Assembly: GCA_914767715.1 (NCBI GenBank)
Contig: OU612071.1
Location: 27,091,681-27,155,680 of the forward strand
Length of the DNA stretch: 64,000 bases
Source: Membranipora membranacea
Lineage: Eukaryota > Bryozoa > Gymnolaemata > Cheilostomatida > Membraniporidae
Direction: 5' to 3'
Each line of letters starts with the position of its first letter. The stretch's first letter is position 1. The notes beneath the pieces are model-generated. The model had not been told where the DNA came from, made no database searches, and saw only the letters and a list, made by a program, of their open reading frames with translations. The position numbers and the translations under genes were made by a program. Of the stretch, positions 57,800-64,000 are shown in pieces.

Positions 57800-58949
57800 T
57801 TGAGTTAAATAACTCTGTTATGAAATATACAAGCAGGACTTGTACACATACAAGCCGATCACAGTACTACGAGCGAATGTAACTGCCGATAACACGATCT
57901 ATACTGATTGTAATCAACTCCATATAAGCTGGCATCTGCTAGTTTGCCTAACTACTGATACGAGCATCGACTTCATATTTCATTGAATACTGTGTGTTGA
58001 AAGTATCTTATCAAGGTTCTAGTGTAAACATTGATCAGTATCATATCAGTGATTTGTAAAGCCAGACAAAGCCTATGACGATTTCACCCCATCAAATTAT
58101 ATTTTTAGTTGAGAAATTGGCGTGCACTATCTGTAGACATGATGATAATCATTATTGGATAACTCCAAAACACTCTGACATATCGCAAATTGTTGTCTAA
58201 GAGGGTGCAAGCATTGCAAATACGTTTTGATAAACTATTTTTGCCCTTACCATTTGTAAATGAGGAGTATGTGGTATACTTAGCCCATCATCCAGGTTCT
58301 ATTTAGGAGGTGAGGGGAAAGGAACGTAACTCCTCCATGATGCATTATGATACGACTGTAAAGGTTGACACAATCTATTGTTTCTGTTTTGCTACTCAAC
58401 TGAAACTGCTGCGATAGAGTCGGAAAAATGTCATTTTTGATATTTTTGTTGTATTTGGCTAATTCATCAGAGTTAATGACACAGCCGACACTTACATTCA
58501 TTGTTACTCTCCTCTCAATCATAAGATATGTATTGGGGGAAAATAGATATTTCATAATAGTATGGTTTGGAGTAAATTTAAGAAGGAAGTTCTCATTCAT
58601 TGTGATGAGTCATAGACATTATTATTATTCCTAGACATATATATTCTTATAACTCTGTCAGGCTAACCACTATGGAGCCAATGCTCACACTTAATATATA
58701 GCCTATAGTCTAAACTGGTTATTAGGATACAGAGAGCAAGTCAATTCTCTTCTCGAATAATGAATATACAATAATAAAAATAATATTATTCACTGTATTT
58801 GCTGTTCTGTTCCTCTTTCGGGGCCATTGAGAATATCCTTAGATAAAATCAATGATACATGATACAACCCAACTCTATATTACTCAACTATTCACCTCAC
58901 CCTTGTACAAGGTAAGGGCGGCTAAGCTAGGGTTACATATGAATGGCTC
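57800..58949. other. Intergenic, between NHL gene start and PARP gene
   Basis: It must contain the promoter of the NHL gene (minus strand). The minus-strand frame 58280-58600 (with a TMNVSVGCVINSDELAKYNK segment) has no splice support or known motif and is left unassigned. Confidence 0.35.
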
Positions 58950-59045
58950 ACCTCAATAAGCAGAATGTTAGAGACCGGGATTCAAACCTGCAGCTCTCAG
59001 ATTGTGGAGCTTGAACCCCACCCACTCTAACCACCCTGACATTTA
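58950..59045 (-). repeat. tRNA-like SINE head
   Basis: The minus strand reads GTCAGGGTGGTTAGAGTGGG (A-box-like) and GCAGGTTTGAATCCCGGTC (B box). The acceptor stem does not pair, so it is not a tRNA gene. Confidence 0.6.
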
Positions 59046-59346
59046 TCACTCTTACATTATATAAAAAATAGGACACTGTGAAATAACTGGACAAAATATA
59101 AGAGCATTCAAAACAGACCTTTTAGTACAAAGAATATCATCTTACAAAAATTTTTAGAAGTGAGACATTGCGTGACAATAATCTTGGCAAAACCTTTGGC
59201 TAGGTAAATCTGACAAATTAACTTGTTACTTGTAAACTATTCAAGGGCAGAACATCTTAAAACTACTGCTGCCACTCATGCAAATGACGTGTGCTCATTG
59301 AGTTCTGCATAGCTCCAATATAGTTGATTGAGACTTAAATCTCGTA

Positions 59347-59542
59347 ATTGTCACCTATGCGCAAAATATTTGCACAAACTGATCTTCTAATTCAGGGCAT
59401 GAAATCTACACACCAGCTTATGACGTGTACAGTTGGCACTAGTAAGACGGTAACTACGTCACCTGATGATGTAGATAAACAATTTCATACCCTAATTTTG
59501 ACGATCAGTTTGTGCAAATTATTTGCTCATTATGTGACAATG
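59347..59542. mobile_element. ~195-bp fold-back element
   Basis: Arms ATTGTCAC...GCAAA(A/T)(T/A)ATTTGCACAAACTGATC at the left and the complement at 59505-59541 pair, with further inverted matches inside (AATTCAGGGCATGAAAT / AATTAGGGTATGAAATT). It is a MITE-type hairpin 137 bases downstream of the PARP stop codon. Confidence 0.7.
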
Positions 59543-59678
59543 CTGACATTGCAGCCTCATTTCATCAGTTTTGAGCTATACAGAATTCAATAATCACAAA
59601 TTTGGCTGTGTGGCAGCAGTGAATTAAGCACAACAGTGAAACATCAACAATTTGAGCTCGTAACAATATTAATCTAGT

Positions 59679-60626
59679 TTAGCATGCTGGGGTTGAGTAT
59701 CTGATAACATACATTGGGTATGCTGCTGTATCATGGAACACGGCAAACAGTGCTGGGTTAGTTAGACTGTTTGCAGCCGAGTCGTGCTGTTCTGTTCTCG
59801 ATCCCGATATATACGGTAATGTTTTCATGCCCTGTGTTCCTAAGCAGTAGTCACCTGTTATCACTGATACAAGCATCATGTGTCTGTCACCACATGAGTT
59901 AGCAGCTGTGAAAGAATGGGAATATCTGGCCGACAAGGCAAAGTACGCTCCGCATCCGTATTTAGACCGACCTGTGAAAATAAATAATTAATTAATTATT
60001 ATACCCTTTTTCATTGCTGATTAATGTACCAAAGTATCACCTATGTTCTTGTTTATAATATGTGAAAGATGGTGGGTAATAATGTGGTCAGCCAGTGAGT
60101 GAAAAGAATAAAAATGGAATAATGGTTATGACAACTGCGATACAAACAGAGATGCCGAGCCTGGTGTTTGCACATGTCACACTACCTGCTGGTCTGCCGA
60201 GCATATGCGCATGGTGAGCGGAGAGACATGTGAAGGCTAAAATGTAAATATTTGGGGGGATATCCAGTTCACTTCGGCACAGAATCAGTACATCTAGTTC
60301 ATTCGAGAAAGAGTTGTTGATTCTGCTCCATATTCTTTTTAATTCATCAGCAGTATGAATACCTTGTTGTATATAGAGGTGTTAAATTGTCAATAGAGCA
60401 CCGAATTAACACATTGCCACATTTCATAATTTAAAAAGAAATGACCTGTTCTGGATCTGTCAAAGTTGGTTTGAGTTATCTTCCCCACATTTTCCTCCGT
60501 TGTTCCATGCCACAGTTCTCTCTCTATGGTTAAGTCATCTCGGTTACGACTCTTTAGTTTCGTCTGCACAAAGTGCCTATGAATTCTATACTGATCATAT
60601 GCGACAGGATTTTGAATTCTGGTGAT
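59679..60626 (-). CDS. PARP catalytic domain exons (part of the 59.7-64 kb gene)
   Basis: Exon 60446-60626 starts with the β-strand ITRIQNPVAYDQY found at the entrance of PARP catalytic domains and carries the HGT motif (LWHGTTEENVGKI). The phase-1 junction ACA|G to GT gives RSRTGRSKYG. Exon 59679-59971 carries the Tyr motif GCGAYFA, the helix KYS-like RYSHSFTAANSCGDRHMMLV, the VITGDYCLGTQGM strand, an RTEQHDSAAN loop and the end strands FAVFHDTAAYPMYVI, finishing STPAC and TAA. The loop between the two exons (TGRSK) is shorter than in most PARPs. No stop or frameshift interrupts the domain, so it is likely functional. Confidence 0.92.
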
Positions 60627-63600
60627 CTGAAATTTAAAATAGGTATAACTGCAACATGCTGATTTGAGAGCAATCTAATTCAATGGCATTATGTACCATT
60701 GCTATTTTATATCTATTAATCATTTTTCCAACTTATTCACTGATCAAGCTTATTTAGGGCAATGTGCATATAACACTGTAAACTGTAAAACCTCAGTTAG
60801 TACAATATAGTGACAATGAGTAGGGGAGAAATTGACCTGGGCAAAGCAACCTGGGATTAGATCTCCAATCTCCCAAAAATATCCTCATTGGTTGCCTAAA
60901 TGTGTTTCATGTATTAATTCACTAAGTGAGTAAATAACTATTTCAAGTGAGTAGTGTCGGTTAGTACTAAAGAAGATGTATACACTCGAGGGTACTGGGG
61001 GCTGGAACAATTACCCTTGATAGCCTTCCCAGAGGGGCCCAAACCCACAAACTCTGAAGCACCAATGGGTTGATGGCGCTTATTGGCATACTCGCTATTC
61101 ACGACTCAGAGTTGTATTCTCTCGTCCCACAGCACAGTCCAATTTTCCATCGCCTCTCTATGCAACACATCATACGTGTTAGGGTTATAAGCTTTACATG
61201 GCTCATTGCTGAGACCCCTTGATAGTGACTTATAGCTGTCTTTCCATTTTCTCTGTATTTCTTTCCGTGATGTCACGTGTCTTTCGAGGGAGTGGTCTTT
61301 GTAATTACTGAAGCTTACCTGTTTTACTTCGGCGGTCTGTATCAGCGATTTAATGAACTTTGTGCTCACAGACAGATACTCTCTAGAATCAGAAGATAGT
61401 ATCACCTCACTGTACCCACTGACATCTCCACACCAGGTGATTGGGTAATCTAAACAATAGAATATAGAAAATTATGCTTTCATAGTCTTGGTTTCCTTGT
61501 GGGCATTTACATAGCTGAGTACTAGCGATGTGATGTGAAGTATTAAAACAAAAATATTCATTCTGCATGTGGAGATTCGAAGACACAAAGCTTCTATTAT
61601 TTCGATAATTTGCATGTGATCCACGACAACTTGGCCTGAGCAAAACCTGGCCCGAGCCAAACTTGGCCCAATACAAAATTGGCCTGAGCCAAACTTTGCC
61701 CAAATTAGTAACACTTATCCCAAAATACAAAACTTGGCCCCAAATATAATGCTTTGCTCCATGTAATTTTACTTGGCCCGAGCAAAACTTGGCCCCTGCC
61801 AAACTTGCCCCGAGCCAAACTTGGCCGCGATTAGTAAATCATGGCGCCAATTTGTTAAACTTGCCCCCAAATATAAAACTTGACCCCAATTAGTAAAACT
61901 TGGTCCCAAATACAAAACTTGGCCCCAAATATAATACTTTGGCAGGCCCGTAGTTCTAGGGGAGGCAGGGGCGCTATGCCTCCCCTAGAATGGAAAATAG
62001 AGTGGCCTAAAAATGTTAAAATTGAATATTCCACGCCAGAATCAGCTCATCTAGGAATTCTATTTGCTATTTATGTGAGCTAATTTGCTTTGGGAAGGTC
62101 GTAGCACCCCATCCTATTGATGTTTTGGACTCGCCTCAGATTTTGCCTCCCCTACCATTATTTCTAAACTACGGCCCTGCTTGGCCCAATCTCCTGAAAC
62201 GTGGCCTGAATTGGTAAAACTAGGCTATAAATACAAAATTTTGCCCAAAATATAAAACTTGACCCCTTGTGCAAAAGCTAAGCTAAATTTAAAGTTTGGC
62301 TCGGGCCTTGTTTTACTCGGGCCATGTTTGGACAGGGCCACGTTTAGACAGGGCCATGTTTGGATGAAGCGTAGTTTTTTGAAGTTATAGGACAACTGGC
62401 CTTCACTTATACCTGTTGCATTAAAAGCCATGTCATTTTCAACATAATTGGTTCTACCAGATTAAAATATTATTTGCTTGATGCAAATGTGGTTTGGGAT
62501 CAGCCACTAAATATAAAACACCATGATTTAACTTATATCAGCTAGAGAGGAAGGAGATACCTTTGAGTGCTTTAGTGTTTAGTTTCTTTCCAGCCTGTTG
62601 CCTGAAAATAGATAATAAAATAAGATCAAATATCCATGGTCAAATCATTTGAATCAGATTCTATTTTAGGCCTTGAAGATTGAAGTGCTTGGGCTGGACA
62701 ATATGTTGTTAGGAATAAAGGTTGAAAGTTAACAATACCTTTGTCTATCGTTATACTTTTTTCAGGTCGAATCTCCTAGCCTCAATAAGAAAGCACAAGA
62801 ACAATGAATATGGTTATTATGTATCACATGTGATAAGGAACAAGGAACAACAGTCTCAAGGTTAGGAGTTAAGGGAGACATGACTCCTAGATATTTTATT
62901 ATACCATCGTATAATTGTATGGGTTTAAATCTGTCTTAGGGCACCAAAGGGATCTTGTGTGCACCAAACCTGCCATTACTTAAAGGGTTATAAAAATTAT
63001 ATAATTTGTGAGGTCACCATCGGGTAAATTAAGTGTTTATGTCCCCTGCAAAAAGTGTGGGCAAAAGAGCAGGGGAGCTATCATATGATTTCTATGCAAA
63101 TTTTCCTCCACTGCATACTTGAAGCCCATGGTTCAGGCATGGACAGCTTCAAAATCAAAATCAATTTTTTTTTCCAAATTCGCCAAGTTACAGAGAGTTT
63201 GTGTGCGTGAGGAGAATCTACAAGGTCGTGTAACTTTTTGAGCTCTTGAAAATGATATATGGTGACCCTGCACTTGTCATTTTTAAAAAGAACTTGTGAC
63301 TTGATTGGTAAATCAATGCTTACGCAGCCGCTAGTTTTATCCTTATGTTTTCCAATTCTGACTTGTCATTGCGCTTACAACATCCACACAAACAGTGTAT
63401 CGACAGGAAGATGGTCACTGTGCCCAAAATTAAACAGCTTATTAAGAGCCAGTCTTTAGTAGTATCCGATCTGTCACTAGTAGCTGGTTTTGTACTGGTG
63501 GTAGGAGTTTGACTTTTACTATGAGCAGGTGTTGTTCTTTTGACTGTGGTAGTAATAGGTTGATCAATAGGGTGAGACAATGTTTCATTATCGGAAAGGG

Positions 63601-64000
63601 TCGATCCTGCAATACTGGTCTGATTGCTTTTTTGGAATCTAGTCTCGTACACCAGAAACCCTAAATTATCAGCTATAACAAGTCTTTTTGGTGAGCCAGT
63701 TGTGAGAAAACCACATGAGATTACTCGGCTGTTGATTAGGGATGTGCGAACACCATAACCTTCATTTGTAATCTCGATGTGACGTTTATTTAACACCGAT
63801 CCTTGTATAACAGTTTTGTCATTAATAAAAAAGGCTTCACCGGCATCAGCAAAACTGTATATACTGGTAATTGTCATCATTCTCAATCGAATTTCGTTTG
63901 AAGGTTTTGGCTTTCTAAGGGTGTGTAGAATTCTTGACTGAGAAGGATTAAACACCAAAATACTCGACAGGGGATCAAACTGTCGTACAGGAACTTCAAA
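59679..64000 (-). CDS. Single-pass transmembrane protein with cytoplasmic PARP domain (5' end outside window)
   Basis: Five exons join with exact phase: 63324-64000 (cut by the edge), 62561-62601, 61319-61449, 60446-60626 and 59679-59971; donors GTAAGC, GTATCT, GTAAGC, GTCATT, all acceptors CAG or TAG. The extracellular part ends in a beta-propeller-like segment (RLVIADNLGFLVYE), then a Thr/Ser stalk (TTSTKPATSDRSDTTKD), a membrane span WLLISCLILGTVTIFLSIHC and a basic tail CKRNDKSELENIRIKLAAA. The next exons read QQAGKKLNTKALK, DYPITWCGDVSGY and AEVKQ, then the ADP-ribosyltransferase: ITRIQNPVAYDQYRIH, ERELWHGTTEENV (His), RSKYGCGAYFALSA (Tyr), NPALFAVFHD (Leu at the third triad position) and YPMYVIRY. 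H-Y-Leu fits mono-ADP-ribosyl transfer as in PARP10/11/12/14. Exon linkage is inferred; the domain itself is clear. Confidence 0.75.
61618..62340. repeat. Degenerate minisatellite (AACTTGGCCC)n, split by an insertion
   Basis: About 20 irregular units of 16-24 bases with the core AAACTTGGCCC and variable spacers (CGAGCC, AAATACAA, AATTAGTA) occupy 61618-61940 and continue at 62180-62340. It lies in the PARP gene intron between 61449 and 62561. A 237-bp MITE separates the two parts. Confidence 0.85.
61943..62179. mobile_element. 237-bp hAT-like MITE
   Basis: The ends CAGGCCCGTAGTT and AACTACGGCCCTG are inverted repeats with one mismatch. CAGGN..CCNTG ends fit hAT-type elements. The left side holds a 12-bp hairpin, CTAGGGGAGGCA paired with TGCCTCCCCTAG. 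The flanks CTTTGG and CTTGG are part of the minisatellite and could include the 8-bp duplication. Confidence 0.7.
62602..63323 (-). other. Intron joining the membrane and PARP parts
   Basis: Donor GTAAGC (63323-63318) and acceptor CTATTTTCAG (ending 62602) flank 722 bases without coding. If this intron were not spliced the protein would end at TAA 63320-63322 as ...KLAAA. Confidence 0.65.

Noticed and set aside
58280-58600. Minus-strand frame of 106 codons between the two NHL/PARP genes
   Set aside because: No known motif and no splice signals linking it to either gene; left as intergenic.
58960-59040. tRNA gene on the minus strand
   Set aside because: The B box is good, but acceptor and anticodon stems do not pair.
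1-64000. CRISPR arrays, bacterial operons, phage genes
   Set aside because: The window is eukaryotic. The tandem arrays are minisatellites without spacer structure, and no prokaryotic genes occur.

Overview
The window is animal (metazoan) nuclear DNA. It is AT-rich, the genes are split by introns with GT..AG borders, and most of the sequence is transposon debris. Host genes include a short-chain collagen C4-type gene, a sperm-tail PG-rich repeat exon, NHL-propeller proteins, a PARP domain and a tRNA-His. This mix fits an invertebrate; a sponge is possible because short-chain collagens are prominent there, but I cannot prove the phylum. Many genes could only be recognised exon by exon, by checking splice sites and codon phase.

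Layout. 0-3.4 kb: tandem repeats and the 3' end of an unidentified minus-strand gene with a tRNA-derived SINE in its intron. 3.5-10.6 kb: relics of a LINE, an inverted-repeat element, a hAT-like element with a BED-type finger, an internally deleted Ty3/gypsy element and another LINE. 11.2-13 kb: a membrane-anchored short-chain collagen gene with a frameshift and an in-frame TGA. 14.9-15.6 kb: a PG-rich repeat exon (+), a terminal exon of an unknown membrane protein (-) and tRNA-His (-). 16-20 kb: a SINE, two fold-back elements and a tandemly triplicated exon. 20.5-22.3 kb: small exons of unidentified genes. 22.9-31.3 kb: two large degenerate CR1/Jockey-type LINEs in opposite orientation, a solitary LTR holding a minisatellite, and a LINE fragment. 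33.4-35.1 kb: the 5' part of a secreted or receptor gene with an EMI-like cysteine-rich region. 37.1-46.1 kb: a nest in which a 7.3 kb Ty3/gypsy element sits inside a LINE endonuclease region next to a SINE. 46.4-47.8 kb: a LINE 3' fragment and a small Gly/Tyr/Arg-rich protein ending in RFGKRR. 50.0-51.4 kb: a 1.34 kb fold-back element bounded by TTAA.

The right end (52.3-64 kb) is the most interesting part. Two minus-strand genes lie head to tail. The first encodes a secreted protein: signal peptide, NHL propeller, Thr-rich linker, two duplicated HYR-like domains and a C-terminal region; its reading frame carries one TAA. The second is cut by the window edge. It encodes an extracellular propeller-like region, a Thr/Ser-rich stalk, one transmembrane segment and a short basic cytoplasmic tail. 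A good donor site then leads, with every codon phase matching across four introns, into a complete PARP-type mono-ADP-ribosyltransferase domain. If correct, this is a single-pass receptor-like protein with a cytoplasmic ADP-ribosyltransferase, an architecture I do not know from the literature.
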